Source: Membranipora membranacea (lineage: Eukaryota; Bryozoa; Gymnolaemata; Cheilostomatida; Membraniporidae). Taken from it: a stretch of DNA of 60,000 nt. Where the stretch lies: positions 19,723,001 through 19,783,000 of the forward strand of contig OU612067.1 in assembly GCA_914767715.1 (NCBI GenBank). Reading direction: 5' to 3'. Below the pieces are notes generated by a model. The model ran no database searches, was not told where the DNA came from, and worked only from the letters and a program-made list of their open reading frames with translations. This document shows positions 11,073-24,622 of the stretch, piece after piece; position 1 is the stretch's first letter; each line of letters starts with the position of its first letter. Both the position numbers and the translations under genes were made by a program.

Positions 11073-13090
11073 GTAATGACATCAAGCAAAATTGAGCTGA
11101 GCTGAAAACTTGATTGACTTGGATGAGTTACAGTTTATCAACAACATTTCATCAATTATCTTTTATTCTGTCATTTTCCTGTGTGGGAATTCCAGAATAG
11201 TGAATTGTGGGACACTCTCTATAGCACCCTATATTAATTGCAGCATATTTGCTGTTGAATTGATGCCACCTGATTGAAGGAGTAAGCCGTTCCCATTGGT
11301 AGCATTCATAAATATTTTCCAGGCTACAGGCGATACATACACTATGTTTCCATGGGTTGAATGATCATTCGCATCCTATCCAATAGATTTTGGCTGTCAT
11401 GTGTGGTTTGGCTTGTTATGTAATCAAAACACAATACAATAACAATATGATCCGACCAAATTCGGTTTGTGAAAGCGAACGACCGATGAGTAAGAAATCG
11501 AATAGCTTGATTGTTTCCATGTGCCGAATGAAGGGCTAAAATTGCTTATATGCGCATTTGTACGGAGCATGGAAACATAGTGATAGGGAACTGCAGAGTC
11601 CTAGTCAGACTTTTACCCAGTAACCCGTTCCAAGGTATATTATTATTCTTTTTTGTTGTTGTTGACTGAACTACGTGACACAAATTAACACAGGATCCCA
11701 TTTTGCTCCACAAAAAAGGAGTATGTCGGCACTACCAAAGCTTATTGGTAATTTTTTGCAAAAACATTTGTCAATGTATTTATCATGATAAACCAGTTTC
11801 GCGTGGAGACCATCACGTGTTTTCCATTGATCAACGGTTCAGCACATTATATTGGCTCTTATTGAAGGGTAATGTGAAAGACAAAAAAATATCATAGCAA
11901 CAGGATATAAAATAACAAACACTTCGGAAGGTACTGTCAAGTTTTAAGGTTTGCAGTCTGATGCAACTTTTTTATCAAGGTACTTGAAAATTGTACATTT
12001 TTTGCTTTGTGTTACCACCACTGTTTTACTCAAATCAACCTCTAATTGGCTTACAAAATAATTTTGGTGTCATGTGCTTGCACATTTTGTGTGAGAGTGA
12101 TATATTATGCAAAGCTATTTAGATGTATGGTAATAATATGATGACACGCCTTTGATGCTGTCACCGCTAATTCTGAAAAAACAAGGTGTGTTTATGCCTT
12201 ATGCCTTATATAGGGGGGGGGGGGGGGGTTTGATGGCCAAACTTTAAGACGTTGGTTGGCTTGTGTGGTTCAGTTTCCACTTCCAGACACCACTACCCAT
12301 TGTATCTGACTATCAATTTGATGGAGAAGCAGAGGGGAATTCTTCAACTACCCCACGCAGTGTAAAGTGTAAATCCCACCATACATAGCCCTACTATAAA
12401 CAAACATGGCACTGCAACAGTCTTAACCACCAGAAAATACAAAACTAATTGCCATGCCATACATCACGTTGTAAGAGGAAAGGCTGTACAGTGTTTTATT
12501 TTTCATTCCACCCTAACATATGGTGTTTTGAGTTTACCCCCAATCAATTTGCACAATAAATGATGTAGCAGCCTATGGTCGATATTTCACTACACGCAAA
12601 GTACAGCTCTACTTCCCCCCACATAAATACTTTATTTTATGCAGAAATGTTGGTCAGTTTGAAGTGGTGTTTACCTGTCAGACAGCCAAGTTAGTGGTAT
12701 GAAAATTGGCTTGTTTTTCTTCTTAGCATTAATGGAGCAGTTGTTTTACAACCGCAGTGGGTAATTACTGCGTCATGAGACTATTACATAGTAGCGTCAA
12801 AACATGTTTTGGTAACCTTTTGAGCAGGATGGAACAGATTAATTTTGTATTGTTTACTTCTTTTTGGGATGTTAAAAAGGTGTCTAGCCAATGATGGTTT
12901 GAGTTCTCGCCTAACCTTGAGTATCTTTTCCCACAAGCACTTTAACGCCAGAACGTCTTCTTACCTCAGAGGTCGATTAAAAGACCACGCCAACAAAGAA
13001 ATTGATTCTGCTTTGCTTATAGGAGTAATCTTGATTTTTGACATTCCCATAATCCGATCTGAAATTTCTGTGGTGACTTTAAGAAGTCGG
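11073..13090. other. Stretch without a clear gene
   Basis: No coding potential that I can defend. A 16-G run is at 12213-12228. The open frame across 12845-13198 has no motif or signal and continues into the duplicated block that follows. Confidence 0.5.
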
Positions 13091-13094
13091 GACT

Positions 13095-14141
13095 GGTACT
13101 TATACTGGAGACAGAAAATTCTCTGTCTCTGCCTGTTATTTACCACAGGGAAGCCTGTCTATCATTTGAAACTTTGCCGTGACCTGAGGGGTAAATAAGG
13201 TGGGAACATGGAAAATGATATCTTTCATAGAAGGTATTTGAGTGCGGACTGCCATCCGACCTGAGTTTGCTTGCCACAAGGTACACCTTTAATCTTTTCT
13301 TTTGCAACAAACTCTCTAAATCAAATTTTGAGATAAATTTACTCTGTCCTGGAACCGATGATAATCATCCCAAGCTCATAATGGGAGTTTCAAAAACGAT
13401 CAAGGCTCTTCTTTAACAAAAGTTTTTCATGCAAAGGGCCATTGTCGGCATTTTATGTAGTAGACATAGGTTGGTCCTGTTGTTCCCCAAGGGTCAACAT
13501 AAGGTCAGACAGATATAGAGTCAGCGGAATCTATTTCACGCTCCCAAGATCACTTCATTTCACGCTCCAAATTCTGGGTAATTTGCTGGTATGGGTACAA
13601 ACCGTGACACATTTATTGCTGGTACTTTTACTGGAGACAGAAAATTCTCTGTCTCTGCCTGTTATTTACCACAGGGAAGCCTGTCTGTCATTTGAAACTT
13701 TGCCGTGACCTGAGGGGTAAATAAGGTGGGAACATGGAAAATGATATCTTTCATAGAAGGTTTTTGAGTGCGGACTGCCACCTGAGTTTGCTTGTCACAA
13801 GGTACACCTTTAATCTTTTCTTTTGCAACAAACGCTCTAAATCAAATTTTGAGATAAATTTACTCTGTCCTGGAACCGATGATAATCATCCCAAGCTCGT
13901 AATGGGAGCTTCAAAAACGATCAAGGATCTTCTTTAACAAAAGTTTTCCATGCAAAGGGCCATTGTCGGCATTTTATGTAGTAGACATAGGTTGGTCCTG
14001 TTGTTCCCAAAGGGTCAACATAAGGTCTGACAGATATAGAGTCAGCGGAATCTATTTCACGCTCCCAAGATCACTTCATTTCACGCTCCAAATTCTGGGT
14101 AATTTGCTGGTATGGGTACAAACCGTGACACATTTATTGCT
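13095..14141 (+). repeat. Direct tandem duplication, ~526-bp unit
   Basis: 13095-13620 is repeated at 13621-14141 with only a few substitutions and small indels; for example 'gccatccgacctgagttt' becomes 'gccacctgagttt'. The copies are head to tail with no spacer. Open frames in each copy are short and differ between copies, so I do not call a gene. Confidence 0.95.
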
Positions 14142-15520
14142 ACACTGTCATCATCACTACTGTAAAAACAGTCAAATATGATTTCTAAATAAAGACAATT
14201 TCTGTTATTTCTGGTAAAGCTGTCATGGCTCAACAAGTATGTGCATTCGTGCACAGATAATCCTGTTCTACATTAGAAACAAGTCTATAGACCTACTGCA
14301 CACCACACGTGATTTCGCAAAGGGTACCAAGAATATTGAAAAATGTATCTGAATTGAAAGAAGGATATATATTAGTTTCACTATTGTTTCACCTCTATCC
14401 TCTCAGGATGACATAAAAACCTACGTTCATTTGTAGTCACGATACCCTGTGATATATGTGAGAAACCAAGATTATAACAAAAATTTATTCGTTTTGTTTG
14501 TTTCCGGCATCATCAGTAAGGGTCTAAGGACTGTATACCACTCTACTTTATCAGACAAATCTATCCGACATGACCATATATGTAAGACTTAAAAAACCAT
14601 AACTACCACGCTGAGTTTATTGTAACAAATGTCAGCCATTCATTCGAGGGCTAAAGGGAGATAACTTAGTCTGTCAGTAAAATAAAACCTAAACCAATTA
14701 TGGCTACAGCCAGCGTAACCACAACAACTTGTTGTGTGAAGTATTGGTTGACCAACGAGTCTCTCCAACTGGATTGGTTTGATAGTTGTATAAATTTAAT
14801 CCTGATAAGATAAAGTTAAAAATAAACATTTATCATATCATTTTTAAATGTTTATTGGTGTAAAATATAAACATATATCACTCAGCAACCATCTAACTAG
14901 AGCTAATTGGGCTTTCTCTCCTGCTTATAGCGAGGAGTTATCTTTGTAATCTTCTTATATTTTGCTGAAACCCAGCGTAATTAAAATGGCAAACCGCTGA
15001 AGCATGTTTATCATCTTGTTACATAACTATAACTCCCCTGCCTGTTGTGTCTGACTCTAACCAACCAAAATTATCCCAAGTGTCACGTTGAAGTGCTTTT
15101 AGCCACAAATACTTAATTCATCACATATTTACATTTTTGAGACGGCCAAACGGACGAGATGGTAGCCAATAAGCTGGTGTGTTCTAGTACAGATTTATGG
15201 TAATTGTATTCCTGAGTTTTAGACCATGAACTCTATCGACCAGAGGTTCAATTTACCTGGACATGAACCCGTTGACCAATCACACAACAGGACACAACAG
15301 GTAACTTGTTGCATGATTGGATTTCGAAATGATTTTAACCTAGGCAAAATATGATATGCTCAGCGAAGCCAAATAAATGTCAGATTCTTTGGCTTAGGTG
15401 TGTAGGGCTGGATTTGTGGTCAGCATTGGGGGATTGATAGATAATTAATGGGAGAAATGAGACATGTTCATGTCCATGACAGACTGTTTGAGGTTGAGAC
15501 AAATTTTTTGCTTCATTGAG
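14142..15520. other. Stretch without a clear gene
   Basis: AT-rich upstream region of the Ig-domain gene. I see no motif, repeat or exon that I can support. Confidence 0.5.
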
Positions 15521-15526
15521 ACGACT

Positions 15527-15594
15527 TATAAACTGGTGTGAAGGAGAGAGTTGGGACAGTTATCAACCTGAGTCTGCAGTGGTTACCAACTTAC
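15527..15594 (+). promoter_or_regulatory. TATA box and non-coding first exon of Ig-receptor gene
   Basis: TATAAA lies at 15527-15532. A transcription start near 15557 would give a short non-coding exon ending at 15594, where a strong ttac/gtgagt donor follows. The next exon starts after 'ctctttag' at 15816 and carries the start codon 59 bases in. Confidence 0.55.
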
Positions 15595-15874
15595 GTGAGT
15601 ACATCCAAGTTGCATATTTCACATACCTTGTTGTTGAAACATAATGAAATGCACTACTGGTCATATTCTTATACTTCTTTTGGATTATGAATGCCTTCGC
15701 CAGATACAATTTCTCTCTCAACCTTGTTTAGATCTCTAACTTCAAACACTCTAAGGTATAAATTAACATGCATTTGCAATTTGATGTTGTGTTTCATGTC
15801 AACATTTCTCTTTAGGTTAATACATACAAAACACCAAACCTCACCTACTCAACGTAATACAAAGTCAGAGAAAT

Positions 15875-18800
15875 ATGAAGCTGGTTGTGATTCTACTTGG
15901 TATGGTATCATGGATTAGTGCTGAGTCTAACTCTGAGTCTAACTCTGGCTCGTACAGATGTCCGAACGTCAACAACCCAGACGCAGGTGAGAAAAGGAAT
16001 TAAAAGAGAATGATGATAATCTTTTGTCTTTTATTTGTATTGTGCAACAGATCAATGATAACTATTAAATTCTTTGTCTGCCGTGAGGAAAACTTTTGAA
16101 AGTTATGCTCTAAAATACTTCATGTTAAGTTAACACCCAAAGATATATATCATGTATTTCTGGTAGCAGCATATATTTCACAAATCATAAGTCTGGGAAT
16201 AGAAATTCAGAATATACCACACAGTAGGAGTACATTCTACACAGTCTATTTTCCATCAACACTGCTATCTCCCTTTGATGAGCATGCTTTTGTGCAAATT
16301 TGCTAATTGCCTTGAGATTAGTCAGGGTGAGGCGGCCCTCAGCTGATGTGTTCGGTTTTTAATCTGTTCCACCAACTTTCACTCTTGTTAACATGGTTTG
16401 AAGTAATATCTTAGGTGCAATTCTGATCCCTCTTTTTTTCTGTGATTCCTCTGTCCAACAAGAACTAAGCCAACCAACAGTTCAATAGGTTTGATCCAAT
16501 GTCATTAAGATAGAGAATGTAACTGTTCACATAACCAGGCAGTGCAGTACCTGGGTTTTTTCTATGCGCTCGGCGCCAGGGGATAATCCGTTGTGTTTAA
16601 TACATGACAACCATGTGTACTGAGCTCAAGTTTTTATGAGTTTGAACCCATAAGCGCCACACATTTTTTTATGTCGCCCCAATATGTACTAAACTGTACC
16701 AAGAGTGTGTGGTAGAATTAGTCAGAACGATCATTAGTCAGTTCACTTTTCTTCCAAATATTGTACCATGTGAACCTCTCCAATAAATGCAAGAAGCTTT
16801 GTGCAGGATTACAAACTTCTTGACAAGCCTCTGACACACCATCAAGATGTCTGACAGTTGAGGGATCAAAGTCATTGTCCTAAAAGGCACAAAGCCAGAT
16901 TCTTTGTACTTTTCTGCTGAAATTAATTTATGGCTCTCTCAGGTTATAAACACATTCTTACATGTTTTATCAGCATTTTGTTCAATTTTGGAAGAGAAGG
17001 GTGCAAAGATTTGTGAAGAGTGTATTTTTCTTGACTACCATTTTAACTGTCTGGTACAAATTTCGCTAAACCCCACATATCATAGTACTAGGCTTGTAGT
17101 CTGAAATGTTTTTCAGACTTTTGACTTCAATTAATTATTATGTAAGGGACCACAGTGATAATTAATGATCCTGTTTACCATAAAACAGGTTTTTGTTTTT
17201 AACTTTACCAATAATACCTTCCCTTTCCTAGACAGCACTAATTAATTGCTACAATGTAGAGTAGTTAATTGGTTTTAAACATCGATATCAATTTATTGAT
17301 CAGTGGTAAAATACAAAGCGTGGCTATTTGTGAAGATATGCCTTGATGTCAGGATCTAAATAAAGCTATAAATGCATTGATTGATGTCACAGTAACAACG
17401 TTCAAAAACTCAGGCAAGCTGCCCAACAAAAATTCACAAGGGTCAGCTATAATAGATTCTGAACTTGTGGACCAGTCAGAGATGAGAACTGCGGTCCAGC
17501 AGCGATACATAAATAGCCATACGCTTGTTCAGGCTGAGAATATACCCCTCGTCCATATAATATATATCAGTGGTATTAACTTACTCTGTTCACAGATTTG
17601 GTGTTTGTGGATCCAAAGGGTTTCGAGGATCCCGAGGACCCGTACCCATCCAATAGTCTGCAGCTCATTGAAGGAAGCTATTTCTCTTTCTCCTGCTGTG
17701 CGACTGGATACAACAAAATAAGATGGTGAGTAAAGATTACCTCCATTATTTAGTTTTTCATCAGATATTTATTGGTTTGTAATTTAAAGCATTTAAAATT
17801 ACTTTTCATAGCTCTAAATAACCCCAAAATCAAATTGGTAAAAGAAAATTACATAATTGTCAATTTCGTGAAACTTGTATATGCTAATTTTCTGGTTGAA
17901 TTTATTGCCAATATCACATTAATGCCCCACTGAATGCAGTGTTCCAAAGGTCATGTCAAAGTTTGGTTTCTCAGATTTGCCTCATTATAGTGGAGGGGTT
18001 GGGGAGGGTTCAAGCCAGATACGCAAATGTTGACCAAAGTCAGACTTTTTTGAAAAATTGGTAGTGCAAATTTAATTATAGATTATAAGTTTACATATCA
18101 ATGAGTGTTTGGTAACCAGAAAAACAACACATACCAATGATGTGATGAGATAAGAGGCCCCACAACATGTCCATTGCGGTTATTTTTCATTAGCAGTTGT
18201 GGTTCCGCAAGCGCAATTTTAGGGTGATTTGTCACTAAAATATTGTTTTTGTGGGAAAAAATTGAAGTGACGTTAAGCTGTGGAATGATTGCCAATTTAA
18301 CTGAAGCCACACATATGTCTGCCAATGAATTTACTTTAAAGTCAATAATATTAATGAGCAAAGTGGATCAGTTAGATCAATAAAAAATTACAATTACAAA
18401 TTAAAACGATTAATTGTTTGATTCACAGCACATGGTACCCATTGTAAGGAACATTAATTTGGTGATTAATTTCTATCACTCTTGGGTTTGTTTGTGAACA
18501 GCTGTTAATTAAACTGATTGATCGGATAGCAAATCAGTCACATCTAAATGTTCCACCTCTCTTCCACAGGTACATTGACGATGTTCAAATTAAACCAAAC
18601 ACCTCAAGGGTCCAGATTGTTGATCAAGGCCAGATGTTGCAGTGGACCAACATTAAAAGTGAAAGTCCCGTTGTCGATATTAGATGTGAGGTGATCAAAG
18701 ACAATGCGGTCCGCATTTCACACACATATAACCTCTCTATTAAACCTGGTAAGTTTCACTAGCTTACCATCTCTGTTAAGGTCTGGTTGACTGTTTGTTG

Positions 18801-21234
18801 CGCCACCTATAGATATCTGTGTTTAAAGGCGTTGGTAATCTCTGTGTTACTTGCTTTATGTGGGAGCCAACATCAGTGGTAGCAAATATCATAGGAGTTC
18901 TAACATAGGAATGACTAGCATGCCTTATAAAAGTCTGACCTAGTGACCTGCCCTGATGAGAGGCTAATGAGACCAATGAGAGACAGCTGATGTCGACAAT
19001 GTGAAACAAGTAGACTGGATAGCTGCCTATAGGTTTCAACAAGGATGCCCTAGAACACTATGATGATACTAATACTTAGCTCTGTTATTCCTGTTTGGTC
19101 TTCAGTTCTCCCTAAACAGGACATGTCTATCTATATTTCGCTTAGCATCGTCTAATTGGTGACTCATAATCCCCTAGAATCAACTCTAATGCACAGTATC
19201 CGTTGGAATTAAATCTTGGAATAATATAATGAGTCCAATAATCCCTAGTAAATAAAAACTCATCAATCCTCCTTTTCTGATAGAAATACTTTTCCTGGTT
19301 GCCACACAACAAGCTTATATGGGAAGCTCGTACTGTGTCACTGTTTTTAATCCAAATTACTATGGATATAAAAAATGAAAGCATCCTTATGGATAGGCCT
19401 AAAACTGAGAGTCTGAATATTATAATGAGAAGATTTCCAGATGGTCATGCATGCTGCGTGGGAACAGTATCAAGTGCTTTTTTCAATTTTTAAAATTTGA
19501 AAAAATCTTAAATAAAGGGTCATCAGTCAACATCTTATGCTGTAATTCAATAAGCGGTCTTAGCCGTTCTTAAATAATCAATAACAGAGTTAATACCATC
19601 TTTCTCACTGATATATATTATGTGCATGGGTGTGGGGTACATATCTGACCCTGAGCAAGCATATGGCTATTCATGTATGGGTTGCTGGAGAGCATTTCTC
19701 ATCCTTGATTGGTCCCCAAGTTCAATAGCTGACTCTTGTAAACTTTTGTCCAGCAGCTTGCCGGAGTTTTTGAAGGTTGATACTCGGGCGTAACGTAAAA
19801 GCTGCCAGATTTAAAGCTTTATTTAGATCCTGACACAAAGCTTCCTACTGATGTCATATATCTATAAATTGCCACGCGATGTGTTTAACCACTGATCCAT
19901 AAATTCATATCAATGATCTCTCTATTCAGTGTGCAAAGAAGTAGAGCCTCATTACACAACACTCCCTCAGACTCAGTGTGCGAGCCCAGGAGATGATGTA
20001 TACGTGGAGTGCGGAGTTCAGCATGCTGATATCTCATGTACAATTGACTTCTTCAATACGATTATCTTCGAGGACAGTGAGGGAGTTATGATTGATGCTT
20101 ACTCCCAATATATGGATAACGTTGAAGTGACAATAGAAAAGCCGTAAGTTGACCAAAAAAACGAAATTTCTTATGACTTTAACGAGATGTGAAGATAATT
20201 CTTTTATTTGGTTTTGAATTTTGCTAATGTGCCTTTCTAGATATATTGCTCCAGCCCCAAGTTATCTATACTTCTCTTGTTGAGTTGGCTTTCATAACAA
20301 TGGAGTCAAAATCAAGCTTGTGCTTTAAAAAAACTGCTCTCTTTTTATTGGTCAATATGTCAGTGTAGACATTTTCACTCTTGTTTTCGATTATTTTGTA
20401 TAACAATGATTGACCTAGATTCCATTCTTCTTACAGAACTAGTCGCTTAGTGACTGGAAGTATGCTATTCCGTAATATTACACAGGAGCAAATAGATATG
20501 AAGTTCTACTGCATGCCATTCAAGTTTCGCTACAAAAAAGCAGAGTTTGGATTTAAAAGTGACTGCAGCAAGATCGAACAAGGTGGGTAAATAACAGATT
20601 TAGGTCAAGGAAGACTAATGGCAGAGGTTGTCAGAGATGACCTTTGTTTTCTTGTTTGTTTTTCCCTCTAACTCTAGTATAAGTAGTATTTTTATCACCC
20701 TAACCTCAAGCATTTAAGAGCTGATAGTAGGTTTTCCTTCATTCAGTAATAAGTAGCTTCAAAAGATATGCATTTTCTACTGCAATTTTTTACAAGCAGA
20801 GTGTACCAGCAACAATTTTCTTGCAACTTTTATAGTTTGCGATAGTAATAAAAAACAATCAATCAAGGAGTTGTGCTCTCTTTGAACATGTGTACGCAAC
20901 TCCTAAACTAGTAACCAAAGATTGATCGTATCACCTGTAGTTGAATAACTATTGATCAATAATCAATACATATAGGATGACAACATATTCATTTTTCTTT
21001 TTAGATGAGACAGAGAAAACACTGATAGGATTCCAGCCAGTAACGAACCAAGTAGACCTGACGGCAGTAGTAATAATAGTCGTATCAGTTGTTGCCTCAG
21101 TAACAATCTTCTGCTGCCTTATGGTGATCTATAGACAAAGCATATTTGCACTTTTGTCCCGATCCGATGAAAAGCCGGCTTTGGACAATCAAAAACCTGA
21201 TGAGAAGATTTCAGATGAGGTACCCATCTGTTAG
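15875..21234 (+). CDS. Two-Ig-domain single-pass membrane receptor
   Basis: Coding exons are 15875-15986, 17596-17725, 18570-18748, 19930-20143, 20437-20582 and 21005-21234. All have GT-AG sites and matching phases (1,2,1,2,1), giving 336 residues. Residues 1-16 are a signal peptide (MKLVVILLG start). Exons 2-3 encode an Ig domain: FSCC, then IRWYID with the core Trp, then VDIRCEV with the second core Cys. Exons 4-5 encode a second, atypical Ig-like domain with extra cysteines (VYVECGV, ISCTI, then MKFYCMPF). Exon 6 has a membrane span at about 280-302 and a 34-residue tail with no ITAM, ITIM or TIR domain visible. N-glycosylation sites include NTS, NLS and NIT. The domain arrangement resembles Ig-type cytokine or adhesion receptors; the ligand is unknown. 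Confidence 0.85.
19603..19914 (+). repeat. ~330-bp dispersed repeat, copy 1 (Ig gene intron)
   Basis: Shares long blocks with 24176-24580 and 31165-31489, including 'gtttttgaaggttg', 'taaaagctgccaga', 'tactgatg.cata' and 'aaattcat.tcaa'. It ends about 15 bp before the acceptor of exon 4 of the Ig-receptor gene. Confidence 0.8.
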
Positions 21235-24170
21235 AATGATAGGAAGCCAAAGATATTATAGGCTTTTGATTTACTTGCCAGGTCCGTAGTTCCGAGGGAG
21301 GCATGGACGCACTGCCTCCCTAGCATGCTAAACGATGTGGCCTTAGTTACTGTAATTGAATTCTCCATGTCAAAATCAATTCATTTAGGACCTCCATTTA
21401 CTATTTAGAGACCTTAAAAGCTTTAGAGGCTGATGACTTTTGCCTCCCCTTACCACATTTTATTTGATACTACGGCCCTGCTTGCTGATAATCATGGCAC
21501 ACAAACATTGGTATCAGTTAACTTTTTGTCCATCTGCAACTTTGCGGAAACTATAATCAGCACACAATATAGATTTTTATATTTTATTCCTCAGGTGTAT
21601 AAGTTGAAAGTGATTTGATAATATTACTTAACTATCAGAATTATTATGTTATTTATTTTTGTACAGATTTATATTTTTACTACCGTTGTGAATGTCGTTA
21701 CTGCTATACTGATATCTAACTTTTGAGTGACTTTCTGCCTTGATGACTGATTTTAGTGTTCTGATCGAAAACTTACTTAACCTGGTGAAAAGCGCAATAG
21801 ATTTATGTTTCAAGATTGATTTTGACGATCAAACATTGGAGAGTGCTAGCAATAGGCCAAACTGTTTACGAAACAAAATAAAATTATTAACTCATTTAAA
21901 TACATTTAATTATTATAATAATATACAGAAAGTTCATTAAATTGTTTGACTTGTGGGTGCAGCCAAAGTTTAAAACTGTTATCTCTTGAGGAGAACTTAG
22001 AAACAAAATACTACTCGACAAACTGCAGATCGATAGATTGTTGATCAGCCCGTGGACAACAACAGCCAACCGATACACTCCTATCTGTCAGGTTGCAATG
22101 CCTGCAGTTGTATCCTAGGTCTCATCTACTGCGCAATCACCGAACAGAATTTCTTTATGCATATCATGTAAATAAAGTATATCATATACTGATCTACCAA
22201 CGAGAACGGAGCCCCAAATAGTCACATTGCTCCCTGGACTGGATATCCTCTGGACATTTGAACTTGTGTTGAACTTTTGTTGTTGATTTATTGCCGCATA
22301 GTTCAAGCATATATGATTCTCGATTTAAATGGGTACACCTAGCTCTGTCAGGGTATGGTAAAGCCTAATCTTGATTAGGTGGCTGTGAACAAGGCGTCAC
22401 ATGGTTTAAAGTGGACCTTGAGTCAGGTATTATCTTTCATCAATGTTAATTGGGAGTGTTGTTCAGAATTGGAAAACAACATTACAGGTTTTTTGCATTC
22501 AATGTTTCATCAGGATTTTGCCGTTGCACAACACTCTGCTATTGCCGTCATATGTGATATTTACAGTGATGTTGGTACACAACACGCTGTGTCACTTAGA
22601 GGATGAAAGTGTGACCCACATAAGGAAACAAAAAATTCTCGTGAGCAAAAAATGTAAATTCAGTAGTCTGATTATACAGAATGCAGAGACCAAGCTACAA
22701 GTAGACTGGTAAGGGATATGACGCTTATCTAAATAATAGTGATGTTACGTGTTTTGTACTTTGCGAAATTTACCCTTAGGTAGAAAGCATATGTTGGAAA
22801 ACAATCAACATTGCTTTGATTAGTGTGTGTGTCATGCCCATTACAATAATTTATATCTGAATAAAAGGCAAAAAAATTAATCAAGCTTGTCATCCCTGAG
22901 TGCTTTCTAAACATTAAAAAGAGTGGTATCTCTTTTCTAATCAGAGCGTAAAATACAGAGGTTTTGGTCACACCACATTAGACTCATTTTTCACCTGTAA
23001 AACTATTGGGTGGTAGTGATGTACCCAACGTAGTATTGGTTTGATCGCTTTGAGGAGCACATAAGCTTTGCTTATCTGATTAACGCCAACTAATAACCTA
23101 AAAAATGACAACATTAAGGCCACATAATTGCTCACATAATCAAGCGTAAATCATCTGGAGATGATCTCCTAGTTTTTGAGGAGTGAGCTTGGTGGTTCTA
23201 TAGTCGGCTACGAATCAAGTAAACTGGAATGTGATTGACTAGAGCTTGAGTGACAATATCTAATGGATAAACGTGGTAAGTAACATCGTGAGAGAGATAG
23301 AGCTGAGTGCCTACGTACCATAGAATTGGATCTACGTTCTACGCTGGAGCTGTTGTATCTTTTATGGTAATTGCGATATGTGACCAAGTTGTCATTGAAG
23401 GGGCGCCTTCTTTTGAATATGGCAAATTAGTAGGGAAACATTGTGGTAGACCACGATTACGTACCTTACTAGTGCTAAACATAACAGGTCTTCAGTATCA
23501 GGTGGTCACTCATGTTAGTCTTAGTAAAGTGGCTCTGAGGCTAATCTTAATTTATATTTGCATCCTTATGACTCAGCTTTGCTGCCACTACCTACCCAAC
23601 CCTCTGCAAACTTTAGATTCTGAGTACTCAGGCACTGTGTGTATGATTGTCAATTACAATAATATACCAATCTGTAGGAATTAGGGCAGTAAAAACGGCT
23701 ATTTCAGAGGATGTTTTTTTTAATATGAATATAAATGTACTTATGTTATGTATGTGTTTTGAATCAGAAGCGTCTTGTTTAGAAAACCTGATTGTTAGAA
23801 AACTAGGTAGGACCTGCCAACTATGCATCTTCATCACAATGTCTCCCTGAACTGGGACTGGATGCTGTATTTTCACTTCATTGCCGAATTTAATATGAAT
23901 CGTTCATTAGAGTCCAAGTTGAGATGATCACTGCCCAACTTGAGAGGCAGAAAAAGTCCGAGGGCTTTATCGATCTTCAACTGGGAGGGAGGAGTAATTG
24001 TTATGTTATTGTGCTATGGGATACTTACACACATAAAGATGGAATTGCGTAGGGAACTATGCCAGTTTTCTTTTTGCTTTGGTAGTATTGCACAATTCAT
24101 ATTATTTATTTCCTGCTCAGCCCAGTCATGAATTCCAGGATAACTCCTAATAAGATTGCTAATGAGTTGT
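21235..24170. other. 3' flank and gene-free stretch
   Basis: An aataaa at 21878 could be the poly(A) signal of the Ig-receptor gene. The open frame at 23307-23684 contains a stretch (IEGAPSFEYGKLVGKHCG) that faintly resembles the middle of a CUB domain, but it has no splice context and the rest does not fit. Nothing else is supportable. Confidence 0.4.
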
Positions 24171-24175
24171 AACTT

Positions 24176-24580
24176 ATTTTCTCACTGATATAATATATAT
24201 TATGTACCGCTCATCCATATAATATATATTATGTACCGCTCATCCATATAATATATATACTATATATTTCATATGGATGAGCGGTACATATCTGATCCTG
24301 ACCAAGCATATGACTATTCATCTTTGGTTGCCAATCCGCATTTCTCATATTTGATTGGTCCACAAGTTCAGAATCTAGGATAGCTGACTCTTGTAAAGTT
24401 TTGCCAAGCAGATCATCTGAGTTTTTGAAGGTTGTTGCTGGGAAGCCAATCAGTGCGTAACATAAAAGCTGCCAGATTTTTCAGCTTTATCTAGACCCAG
24501 ACACAAAGCTTCATACTGATGGCATATCTCCACAAATAGCAATACTGTATTTTACCACTATTTCCATAAATTCATTTCAA
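24176..24580 (+). repeat. ~330-bp dispersed repeat, copy 2, with 5' hairpin
   Basis: Same family as 19603-19914 and 31165-31489. Its left end has two direct copies of a 29-bp segment containing 'tatgtaccgctcatcc' (about 24190-24247). The inverse, 'ggatgagcggtacata', follows at about 24274-24289, so the left end can fold into a long hairpin. It ends about 20 bp before a 'gtttgacag' acceptor-like site at 24600. Confidence 0.8.
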
Positions 24581-24622
24581 TCTATTTTCCTGTTTGACAG
24601 TACTATCAGCATATCAGAAAAC

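Noticed and set aside
12845-13708. Open frames of 88-117 residues in and before the 526-bp duplication
   Set aside because: The frames differ between the two nearly identical copies and show no motif, signal peptide or splice support.
23307-23684. Open frame with a CUB-like stretch (KLVGKHCG)
   Set aside because: Only about 20 residues resemble a CUB middle part. The flanking cysteines and strands are missing and no splice sites fit.
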